From NCBI GenBank assembly GCA_002310075.1, contig DBXU01000125.1, positions 1 to 6,661 of the forward strand: a stretch of DNA of 6,661 nucleotides, read 5' to 3'. The notes under the pieces were generated by a model that saw only the letters and a list, made by a program, of their open reading frames with translations, was not told the DNA's origin and did not search any database. Position numbers and translations under genes: made by a program. Positions 1 through 5,725 of this stretch are shown one piece after another. Every line of letters begins with the position of its first letter. Position 1 is the first letter of the stretch. This stretch comes from Bacteroidales bacterium UBA1204 (GTDB taxonomy: Bacteria > Bacteroidota > Bacteroidia > Bacteroidales > F082).

Positions 1-20
1 ATAGGATAGGGTTTATATGG

Positions 21-1394
21 TTAGGCCGTCGGTGACTGCCATTTTTCAATTTCTTCTTCGACCATGGTGATGGCCTTGTTTTCATTGGCCACAGCCAAAT
101 CGTTGTTTTGTGTGTAGGTTTGAACCAACTCAGTTATGTTTTTTTGCTTTTCATCAGAAAGCAGCGGTAAATCGACATCGCCAAGGAATTCTTCGCCCAA
201 GGTGACGATAACGGAGCCGTAAGGCAGAATTGCAAGAGAGTCTTTTCCTTGTTTGGTGCAGAAATAGGCGAAGACATATTCAGGCGTAATCTTGTTTTCG
301 TCCACTATCAGGCGCATAGCGTGTTCGGAAACAGCAGAGCCTTTGAGGTCATCACCTACGATGATGGTGTTGCCGACAGTGCCAGAGCGGGATATTAGAA
401 TGGTTCCTTTGGGAACCAGCAGGTCGTTTAGATTAGGTGTTTTGCGGCTGATTTTCTTACAGAATCTTTTGGGGTTAGCCAGCATTATATCTGATGATGA
501 AAGGAAGAAAATACCGTCATTGTCCACATAGTAGCGTTTTCCGCGATTGCCTGTAAAGATAGCTTTGGCGATGCTGCTGATTTTTATGGTGTTCAAGTTT
601 TGTTTCTCTATGCCGATGCTCTTATGGCCAATCTGGTATTGGGAATCTATACGCCTGAACTTGCCAGCAATGCTTTTGATGGAAATCAATTCTTTGCGAT
701 ATGCGGCATAGTCAGTAGATGAAATGCCAATTTCATCCTCGAAGATTGACACAGCTTCTTTTAATACATCAGCAGCTTGTTTGCGCAGCAAAGCTGCTTG
801 TTGAATTAAGTTGTTGACTTCTTCTTGGAAGGAAGTGGGGAAGGAAGGTATCGGGAGATTGCCGACGAAATCGGGCTCAATGTGTTGGATTACTGCACCA
901 AAGGAGCCTTGGGTCAACAAACTGTGACCATATTTCGATGCTAAATAAGCAAATAGCAATCCTTTTTTGAATTTAGTATTAGGGCAAACACGGATAACAT
1001 GCTCTGACGATAACTTTTCAGTATAGCGTTTATCTACATAAGCACAATTGCCGATAGTTCCTGACCTTGATACCAAGGTCCAGCCTTCTACGAGTTTCAT
1101 TTCATCAATGCCAGGAGTATATTTCTTTGATACAAGTTTCACGTTTTCTATATCAGCTTGAAGTATATCTGAGCTGCTAAGGAAAGGAATACCTTTTTCT
1201 TTTTTTGTAACATAGATGCGCTTTGCTCTATTACCATAGAAGATATTCATGCTTGCAGAGCCGATTGAAGAAATGCCATAAGGGGATTGGACAATAAGCT
1301 GATTCACTAATTGACCTTCGCTTAAATGGAAACTGGGGTCAATTCGCATCTTATTGTCTTTAAAGCATTTATTATTTATCAGTCCTGTTTTCAT
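21..1394 (-). CDS. hsdS: Type I-like specificity subunit, second copy (HsdS)
   Basis: A 457-aa DNA-recognition subunit that should direct the neighbouring methyltransferase to a two-part target. It has the usual S layout: target-recognition domain (TRD) 1 at about residues 16-185, a central helix at 189-225 (FQEEVNNLIQQ...LRKQAADVLKEA), TRD2 at about 245-412 and a C-terminal helix ending EEEIEKWQ. Each TRD contains the typical glycine turn (SGTIGN at 111-116, SGTVGN at 337-342) and a FLSSSDI stretch (71-77 and 297-303), so the halves are clearly duplicates. The ATG lies 3 bp after the stop of the upstream S gene, with only a weak GAAGAG before it, so translation is probably coupled. The first residues (MKTGLI) and last helix match the other S protein. 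The stop is TAA at 21-23; no terminator follows in the 20 bases left, so the operon may continue. The S-subunit assignment is firm; the recognised sequence cannot be read. Confidence 0.9.
   Translation of the reverse strand: MKTGLINNKCFKDNKMRIDPSFHLSEGQLVNQLIVQSPYGISSIGSASMNIFYGNRAKRIYVTKKEKGIPFLSSSDILQADIENVKLVSKKYTPGIDEMKLVEGWTLVSRSGTIGNCAYVDKRYTEKLSSEHVIRVCPNTKFKKGLLFAYLASKYGHSLLTQGSFGAVIQHIEPDFVGNLPIPSFPTSFQEEVNNLIQQAALLRKQAADVLKEAVSIFEDEIGISSTDYAAYRKELISIKSIAGKFRRIDSQYQIGHKSIGIEKQNLNTIKISSIAKAIFTGNRGKRYYVDNDGIFFLSSSDIMLANPKRFCKKISRKTPNLNDLLVPKGTILISRSGTVGNTIIVGDDLKGSAVSEHAMRLIVDENKITPEYVFAYFCTKQGKDSLAILPYGSVIVTLGEEFLGDVDLPLLSDEKQKNITELVQTYTQNNDLAVANENKAITMVEEEIEKWQSPTA
37..75 (-). repeat. 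39-bp direct repeat, copy in the second hsdS
   Basis: This stretch is identical base for base to 1423-1461, in the same orientation and reading frame. It encodes the shared C-terminal helix (AITMVEEEIEKWQ). The two copies are 1386 bp apart, a multiple of three, so recombination between them would delete one S gene and leave an intact open frame. Confidence 0.9.
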
Positions 1395-1397
1395 TTT

Positions 1398-2765
1398 TTA
1401 CTCTTCGTTTGGCTTTGTTGGTTGCCATTTTTCAATTTCTTCTTCGACCATGGTGATGGCCAATGTCTCTTTCAGTTTTGATAATTCGAGACACTCGACA
1501 TAAGATTGGATTAATCCATCTAGGTGTTTCGTTTTTTCGTCGTCTAAAACAGGGATTGGCACTTTTTCAAGATGGTGTGACTCAACCGAAGGAATCACAG
1601 AGCCATAGGTGAACAAAGTGATAAGTTCGTGGCCGATTTTGGAGGACAGAAATGCGTAGAGATAACCATTCAAAACATTTTCTTTAGGAACAACACGCAT
1701 CACATGTTGCGACACAACGCATTTTGCTATTTGGTTGTCAACATAAACGGTGTTGCCGATAGTGCCCCCACAAGTTACGAGAATCCAACCTTTTTGCACT
1801 TGCAGTTCTGGCATCTTCATCACTTGCTTGTAAGACAATTTCTTGTCGCTCTTAGGGATGGCCATCATAATATCAGCGCCGCCAAGGAAGGTAACACCAC
1901 GAGACAAGTATTCTCTTTTGAAAATACCTGGACGAAAGATTCTCTCGGAACATTCTTTCAACGTCTTATATGAGTAATTCTCAATTACATAATCATAAAT
2001 GGATCGATTAGCACTTGTGTAATAAGAGCCTTCCAAACGTGTGGTGTGCGATTTTATGATATTCTTGACGGCAACTTTGTTTTCTTTAGGTTTGGCCGCT
2101 ATAGAGAACTCTTTATCGATGATAGTATGAGCTTTTTCCAAAGCATCAGCGGCTTGTTCACGGAGTTTGGCGGATTGCTGGATGAGGTTGTCGACTTCTT
2201 GCTGGAAGGGGACGGGGAAGTTGGGGATGAGAGTCTTCCTTATTCCAGGAGACTCAATGTATCTAACAACAGAGCCTGATGCGTTTTTGTTTAGTTGGGC
2301 ATATCCGTATTTGGATGTGAGTACAGCATAAATAAAGCCTGGGAAAGCATCTGGATTAGCACGGACACGACAAACATTGTTTGCAAAGCATGTACCATCT
2401 TGATAAGAAGAAACGAGCTTTGTGTTACCAATGGTTCCAAAGCCTGTAACAAGAATGTCACCCTTCTTTACAAGAAGATTTAATGACTCGGCTTGACCTT
2501 TGAAAACAAAAACTTCACTTTTCTCAATTGAACTTGGCACATCAGAGCTTTGGAAATACTGAACGGATCTTGGCGTTTTTTTGCAGAATTGTCTTTTGAA
2601 AACGGGAGGATTGAAAACATAGGCGTATTCTTCTAATGACTTTGTTTTGCCTTTAGCTTGCTCCAGTACCATACTCAAATATGAATTTGAGTTTAGATAG
2701 TACTTCCCTTCAAACCTTTGATTGTTTGAATGAATGTAGGTGCTTTTGATGAGGCCAGTTTTCAT
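1398..2765 (-). CDS. hsdS: Type I-like specificity subunit, first copy (HsdS)
   Basis: A 455-aa specificity subunit, partner of the M protein encoded just upstream. TRD1 spans about residues 17-183, the central helix about 187-220 (FQQEVDNLIQQSAKLREQAADALEKA), TRD2 about 243-407, and the C-terminal helix ends EEEIEKWQ. Glycine turns are FGTIGN (109-114) and GGTIGN (333-338). Internal duplication is visible as RFEGKYY (17-23) against RLEGSYY (243-249) and FNPPVFKRQF (51-60) against FRPGIFKREY (277-286). The ATG overlaps the M stop codon (ATGA) and has a strong GGGAGGAG 5 nt upstream, so start and coupling are well supported. The TRDs differ strongly from those of the second S protein, implying a different DNA target, while the framework segments are conserved. 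The gene looks more AT-rich than hsdM, as is common for exchanged S genes. Confidence 0.9.
   Translation of the reverse strand: MKTGLIKSTYIHSNNQRFEGKYYLNSNSYLSMVLEQAKGKTKSLEEYAYVFNPPVFKRQFCKKTPRSVQYFQSSDVPSSIEKSEVFVFKGQAESLNLLVKKGDILVTGFGTIGNTKLVSSYQDGTCFANNVCRVRANPDAFPGFIYAVLTSKYGYAQLNKNASGSVVRYIESPGIRKTLIPNFPVPFQQEVDNLIQQSAKLREQAADALEKAHTIIDKEFSIAAKPKENKVAVKNIIKSHTTRLEGSYYTSANRSIYDYVIENYSYKTLKECSERIFRPGIFKREYLSRGVTFLGGADIMMAIPKSDKKLSYKQVMKMPELQVQKGWILVTCGGTIGNTVYVDNQIAKCVVSQHVMRVVPKENVLNGYLYAFLSSKIGHELITLFTYGSVIPSVESHHLEKVPIPVLDDEKTKHLDGLIQSYVECLELSKLKETLAITMVEEEIEKWQPTKPNEE
1423..1461 (-). repeat. 39-bp direct repeat, copy in the first hsdS
   Basis: Perfect copy of 37-75 at the corresponding C-terminal position of the first hsdS. 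Sequence on either side differs between the copies, so the identity is sharply bounded, which suggests recent exchange or gene conversion rather than simple slow divergence. Confidence 0.9.
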
Positions 2766-4864
2766 TTCTGCTCCTCCCTGAACTTTCTGTATGCAGCAGA
2801 CACTTTTGGCAGGTCGTCGGCGAGGTGCTTGATTTGCTCGTTTCGGGTGCGCAGCACTGGACGACCATTCTCATCCCAAGAAATCCATTTCTTCACATTG
2901 GGGAAGAGCAGCTCGGCACCGTCGTCGTCCTTCTCGTAGATGGGCACGCCACGGCGGTCTTTGCCGACCTGCTCGACGATGGCCATGAAGACATCGTAGT
3001 TCTCGTTGTCGATGGGCACAAGCATCTCCTCGGCTGTCTTCTTCTGCAAGAAGAGTAGCGAGGCCTGAACGCCTACTTGGGGTAGGAAGGTCTCGACAGG
3101 GAGGTCGACGGAAGCGAGCAGACGGAAATGGTTGAGAATCCAAAGACGGACATTTTCGGTGTTGGGATTGCCGAGGATGCCATCAGGCAGCACGATGGCC
3201 ATCTTGCCGCCAGGCTTCAGGAACTTGTAGCAGGCTTCGATGAAAAGCACCTCGGGGGCTTTGTAGCCCATGCGCCCAAGCTCGTATTGGTCAACTATGC
3301 TTTGCTCCACTTCAATCTTGGTGCCGAACGGGGGATTCGTGAAGACCATATCGAACTTACCTTGGGCGTTGTTGTCGGCGGTATGGAAGGGGAAGTCGTG
3401 ATCGGCACTGGCGGCGATGCTCTGCTTCACTTTGGGTGCGATGAACGGCACATCGGGTAGCTGGCCGTTGGGATATTCGAGCGAGTTGATGTTGAAGATA
3501 TTGGCATGGCCATCGCCCGCCATGACCATATTCATACGGGCGGCTTTGCGAAGGTCGGGGTCGAAATCGAAGCCGAAGATCATGCGCTCGGCGTATTCCT
3601 TCACGCGGTCGTTGACTTCGGGCGTGTTGTATTTCTCTTCCAGCCATACATCGCTCAGCTCGGGATACATAGACTGTGCAATCTTGTGGCGCACATGGTC
3701 GAGCACCATGACGAGGAAGCCTCCGCTGCCGCAAGCCGGGTCGAGGACGCGGGTGTTTTCGTCCGGGTCGAGCATGGACACCATGCATTTGATGATGTTG
3801 CGAGGGGTAAAGAACTGCCCGGCTTCCTGCTTCAGTGTGTTGGACACGATGGTCTCATAGGCTGTGCCTTTGACATCGACGGTAGCATCCAAGAAGGAGT
3901 ATTTGGCGATTTCGGAAGCGACATAGGCCAAGCCTCGGTTGGAGAGGCTGATCATCTCGTTGCCATCAAAGACATCGGAATAGATGCTGTCGGTTTTCAG
4001 GTCTTCAAAGATGCCTTTGATGCGGTTGGCCACAGCCACTTGGCCTTCGGGGGTGTTCAGCTCTTTCACGCCTACCCAAAAACGGCGGCGGTAGCTGGTG
4101 CCAGTGTTGGCGAAGCGTTGCTTCTCGTCGTAGAGCTTGCAGAAGATGAGATTGAGCAACTCCCAGAAAGCAGTTTTCTTCTTGCCTTCGTTGCCATAGA
4201 TGTAATCGTGGCAACGCTTAAAAGTCTTGATGAGGGACTCGTTGGCGGGTTTGCGCGGCGCGGCTTTCTCGCCAGCCTCAACGAGGTCCTGAAGGGTTTG
4301 ACCCATTGCAGGAAAATCGGAGAGGGACTCCAGCTCAACCTGTCCCCAATCGTCCTCGACACGATGAAGGAACTGGAGGTCGTCGCCATTGGTCCAGCAG
4401 CCGAACTCACACTCAGTGAAGGTGAGGACGGGTTCGAGGGTGGCGATGGCACCAGCTTTGCGGTCATCGGCCTTTACCTTGGCATCTTTGGCGACGATGA
4501 TGGCGCGGATGAGGTTGTCCTCATCGTGCGCCATGCCGTGGTTGAACACGGCGAGGTCGAGTTTGGCTTTGCGCTTGGCACCGTCTTCGTTTTCATACTT
4601 GACGGTAAACTCACGCTCGATGTCTTCGGCGGGGAAGCCGTATTCGAGGGTGAGCATGTCGATCATCGACTGTAGGGCGAGTTCCTTATCGGTCACTTTG
4701 AGTATGCGACCAGTGAGGGAGCATACGAGTTGGCCGTCTTCAAGGACGACTTCATTGGCAGGAAGAGGTTCGTTCATTTGTTCTCGTATAAGTTTGCAAA
4801 AATACTTATTATCATTCGTTGACAGGGCGAGATGGATTTGTCCATCTTGTCCAAGTTTTATCAT
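2762..4864 (-). CDS. hsdM: N6-adenine DNA methyltransferase subunit (HsdM-like) with HsdR-type N-terminal extension
   Basis: Transfers a methyl group from S-adenosylmethionine to adenine at sites chosen by the S subunit. From the ATG at 4864 it is 700 aa, longer than a usual HsdM (around 500). Residues ~57-169 resemble the HsdR N-terminal nuclease-type domain (KLDLAVF with D103, then IIVAKDAK at 122-129, then EFGCWTNG ending at 160). Residues ~210-345 are the helical HsdM N-domain. The catalytic domain has FFTP (351-354), SAM motif I DPACGSGGF (375-383), FDFDPD (432-437) and catalytic NPPF (510-513), all intact. In the nuclease-like part the expected E-x-K of a PD-(D/E)XK site reads V-A-K-D-A-K, so it may be inactive or use a shifted D-x-K. 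A GTG nine bases upstream (4873) is an alternative start; ATG is preferred because AGGTG sits 6 nt before it. First gene of the operon with both hsdS genes. BcgI-type R-M fusions are an alternative class. Confidence 0.92.
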   Translation of the reverse strand: MIKLGQDGQIHLALSTNDNKYFCKLIREQMNEPLPANEVVLEDGQLVCSLTGRILKVTDKELALQSMIDMLTLEYGFPAEDIEREFTVKYENEDGAKRKAKLDLAVFNHGMAHDEDNLIRAIIVAKDAKVKADDRKAGAIATLEPVLTFTECEFGCWTNGDDLQFLHRVEDDWGQVELESLSDFPAMGQTLQDLVEAGEKAAPRKPANESLIKTFKRCHDYIYGNEGKKKTAFWELLNLIFCKLYDEKQRFANTGTSYRRRFWVGVKELNTPEGQVAVANRIKGIFEDLKTDSIYSDVFDGNEMISLSNRGLAYVASEIAKYSFLDATVDVKGTAYETIVSNTLKQEAGQFFTPRNIIKCMVSMLDPDENTRVLDPACGSGGFLVMVLDHVRHKIAQSMYPELSDVWLEEKYNTPEVNDRVKEYAERMIFGFDFDPDLRKAARMNMVMAGDGHANIFNINSLEYPNGQLPDVPFIAPKVKQSIAASADHDFPFHTADNNAQGKFDMVFTNPPFGTKIEVEQSIVDQYELGRMGYKAPEVLFIEACYKFLKPGGKMAIVLPDGILGNPNTENVRLWILNHFRLLASVDLPVETFLPQVGVQASLLFLQKKTAEEMLVPIDNENYDVFMAIVEQVGKDRRGVPIYEKDDDGAELLFPNVKKWISWDENGRPVLRTRNEQIKHLADDLPKVSAAYRKFREEQK
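2771..2778 (-). promoter_or_regulatory. Strong ribosome-binding site of the first hsdS
   Basis: GGGAGGAG on the minus strand ends 5 nt before the ATG at 2765. It lies inside the last codons of hsdM and is stronger than the sites before the other genes here, which supports the chosen start and efficient coupled translation of the S subunit. Confidence 0.75.
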
Positions 4865-4866
4865 TT

Positions 4867-4895
4867 TTAGCACCTAATTATAAAATAGGTGCTAA
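4867..4895 (-). promoter_or_regulatory. Perfect 10-bp inverted repeat over the hsdM translation start
   Basis: Arms TTAGCACCTA and TAGGTGCTAA (4886-4895 and 4867-4876) match perfectly around a 9-nt AT-rich centre. The repeat starts within a few bases of the predicted hsdM transcription start and ends 2 bp before the ATG at 4864. The downstream arm contains the AGGTG that looks like the Shine-Dalgarno and also the alternative GTG start. As RNA it would hide the ribosome-binding site; as DNA it could be an operator for a dimeric repressor. Both readings imply control of hsdM expression. Confidence 0.7.
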
Positions 4896-4902
4896 CAAAT
4901 GG

Positions 4903-4910
4903 CAAAAATA
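4903..4910 (-). promoter_or_regulatory. hsdM operon promoter, -7 element
   Basis: TATTTTTG on the minus strand fits the Bacteroidales -7 consensus TAnnTTTG exactly. Transcription would start near 4896-4899, giving a leader of about 30-35 nt made almost wholly of the inverted repeat at 4867-4895. I see no convincing -33 TTTG upstream, so the call rests on the -7 box and its position. Confidence 0.6.
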
Positions 4911-4951
4911 GGGAAAAATGGAAGCGAGATGACAGGATTGAGCGAAAAAGT

Positions 4952-4980
4952 TGAGGAATGAGGAAATGAGGACGTGAGGA
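4952..4980. repeat. Four short TGAGGA repeats
   Basis: TGAGGA occurs four times in a row, starting at 4952, 4959, 4967 and 4975 (7- or 8-bp steps), between the divergent promoters. It may be simple sequence drift or an array of protein-binding sites; nothing else identifies it. Confidence 0.5.
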
Positions 4981-5013
4981 AGTCAAAAGGTGGAATTTTA
5001 TGGATTTTGACCG

Positions 5014-5040
5014 TTGACAAATGGAAAAGTTTTACTTTTG
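5014..5040 (+). promoter_or_regulatory. Rightward promoter for the structured leader and small gene
   Basis: TACTTTTG at 5033-5040 matches TAnnTTTG. A TTG at 5014-5016 (16 nt upstream) or TTTG at 5006-5009 (23 nt upstream) could act as the -33 box. The start would lie near 5044-5047, about ten bases before the long hairpin begins. It diverges from the hsdM promoter about 100 bp away. Confidence 0.6.
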
Positions 5041-5057
5041 CGGTTGGTATAGACATA

Positions 5058-5229
5058 AAAAGGGCTTTACGCTCTCGTTCCTCTGCAAACGAAATCTGGA
5101 AAATTTCAACTAACTTCAAGAAGGGACAGAACGATAAAGCTCGCGTCCATAGGCGCGGGCTAATTGTGCTTTCTTGAAGGGGTTTTCCAGAGCCTGTTTG
5201 TGGAATGTGCGATGACGCTTGCGCCTTTT
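5058..5229 (+). ncRNA. Long nested hairpin, candidate structured leader or small RNA
   Basis: Five complementary blocks nest around one centre: AAAAGG 5058-5063 with CCTTTT 5224-5229; CAAAC 5086-5090 with GTTTG 5196-5200; TCTGGAAAA 5095-5103 with TTTTCCAGA 5183-5191; CTTCAAGAA 5114-5122 with TTCTTGAAG 5171-5179 (extended by G-U and G-C); and GCTCGCGTC 5139-5147 with GGCGCGGGC 5152-5160 closed by a CATA loop. The three wobble pairs in the inner two stems are G-U only if the plus strand is the RNA; on the minus strand they would be A-C mismatches. With a promoter just before it, this looks like a transcribed element of ~170 nt: a leader of the small gene, an independent small RNA with an extended 6S-like rod shape, or a palindromic dispersed repeat. 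No known family is recognised. Confidence 0.45.
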
Positions 5230-5250
5230 ATTGTCACTATAAACAAGGCG

Positions 5251-5493
5251 ATGGATAAAGACACACTGATTACACGCTTGCAGGAGCTGAAGGACGAGCT
5301 TGCCCGCATCGACAAGAAGCTGATGGACCTGGACGACCTTTTGGTTGACGGGGTGACTGACGAGGCGGTGAAAGCGTATGCGGAAGGCATACAGGCCGTG
5401 CTCGACGAGCGGGAACCTGTGCTGAACGAGGTGCGGCAGCTGATATTGATGTCGTATCAGGAGGATTTGGATGGGGATGGTGTGGTGAATTAA
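5251..5493 (+). CDS. Small acidic helical protein of unknown function
   Basis: An 80-aa protein from the ATG at 5251 to TAA at 5491-5493. It begins MDKDTLITRLQELKDELARI and is rich in leucine, glutamate, aspartate and lysine with heptad-like leucine spacing, so two long helices forming a coiled coil are likely (about residues 1-30 and 36-70). It has no signal peptide or membrane segment. It ends DLDGDGVVN, which looks like the first part of an EF-hand or dockerin calcium loop cut short by the stop codon. Starts at 5212 (ATG) and 5164 (TTG) are also open, but they fall inside the long hairpin and add residues unlike the rest, so 5251 is preferred. The gene has its own promoter and is followed by hairpins and a terminator, so it forms a separate short transcription unit. 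I do not recognise the family. Confidence 0.6.
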   Translation: MDKDTLITRLQELKDELARIDKKLMDLDDLLVDGVTDEAVKAYAEGIQAVLDEREPVLNEVRQLILMSYQEDLDGDGVVN

Positions 5494-5499
5494 TCCCCC

Positions 5500-5529
5500 G
5501 CCGCTTTGCGGCACCCCCTTTCAAGGGGG
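5500..5529. repeat. Two adjacent GC-rich hairpins after the small gene
   Basis: GCCGC-TTT-GCGGC (5500-5512) is followed at once by CCCCCTT-TC-AAGGGGG (5514-5529). From memory this paired form is typical of short intergenic repeats in Bacteroidales genomes. There is no T-run, so it is not a classic terminator, though it may protect the mRNA 3' end. Confidence 0.5.
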
Positions 5530-5555
5530 ACGGGACGGGTCATATACGACGAAGA

Positions 5556-5576
5556 GCAGGGGTTGACACCGCCTGC
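5556..5576. repeat. Hairpin with one bulge upstream of the terminator
   Basis: GCAGG and GGT (5556-5563) pair with ACC (5568-5570) and CCTGC (5572-5576) around a TGAC loop, leaving a single bulged G at 5571. It is the third of four hairpins in a row between the small gene and the next promoter. Confidence 0.4.
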
Positions 5577-5588
5577 CTTGCATCTGTC

Positions 5589-5608
5589 GCCCCTACGGGG
5601 CTTTTTTT
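5589..5608 (+). terminator. Rho-independent terminator of the small gene
   Basis: GCCCC (5589-5593), TAC loop and GGGGC (5597-5601) form a 5-bp GC stem followed directly by seven T (5602-5608). It ends the rightward transcript of the small gene about 95 bp after its stop and insulates the next gene. Confidence 0.75.
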
Positions 5609-5652
5609 GTGGGTGGATTTTCGTTGATTATCATTAGCATTGGTTTTTTCCG

Positions 5653-5660
5653 TAGTTTTG
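5653..5660 (+). promoter_or_regulatory. Promoter of the alpha-CTD-like gene, -7 element
   Basis: TAGTTTTG matches TAnnTTTG. Transcription would start around 5664-5667, giving a ~60-nt leader. No clear -33 box is seen at the usual distance (a TTG at 5624-5626 is rather far), which may point to activator dependence. Confidence 0.6.
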
Positions 5661-5664
5661 CCAA

Positions 5665-5694
5665 GAAATTCATCAGTCACAACTGATGAATTTC
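5665..5694 (+). promoter_or_regulatory. Perfect 13-bp palindrome at the transcription start
   Basis: GAAATTCATCAGT (5665-5677) and its exact complement (5682-5694) flank a CACA centre, 4 bp after the -7 box. Placed at or just after +1, it fits an operator for a dimeric repressor, or a 5'-terminal hairpin that stabilises the mRNA. No T-run follows, so it is not a terminator. Confidence 0.65.
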
Positions 5695-5725
5695 AATAGG
5701 GTTCTTTCGCAAATAAGAAAAGGCT

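Noticed and set aside
21..2765. Invertible hsdS shufflon
   Set aside because: Both S genes point the same way, shared sequence is in direct orientation, and no recombinase gene is in the window, so inversion is not supported here.
3506..4675. Long open frame (389 codons) on the plus strand opposite hsdM
   Set aside because: It lies wholly antisense to a methyltransferase gene with intact catalytic motifs, its protein has no recognisable domain, and long antisense frames are expected in GC-rich coding DNA.
4892..5119. Minus-strand frame of 75 codons starting at a TTG
   Set aside because: It runs through the long hairpin, both divergent promoters and the hsdM palindrome. It may reflect a dispersed repeat, since its translation feels like short hypothetical proteins seen in Bacteroidales, but this is an unverified impression.
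5139..5160. GC hairpin GCTCGCGTC/GGCGCGGGC read as a terminator
   Set aside because: No T-run follows on either strand, and it is the tip of a larger nested structure.
5058..5229. tRNA, tmRNA, SRP RNA or RNase P RNA
   Set aside because: No cloverleaf, no SRP tetraloop consensus and no conserved RNase P or tmRNA blocks are visible; only the overall rod shape is notable.
5164..5250. N-terminal extension of the small protein from TTG 5164 or ATG 5212
   Set aside because: The added residues (MCFLEGVFQSLF...) differ in character from the acidic helical body and coincide with paired leader sequence.
5116..5514. Minus-strand frames opposite the small gene (132, 76 and 84 codons)
   Set aside because: They overlap each other, the small gene and the hairpins, with low-complexity basic translations and no promoter on that side.
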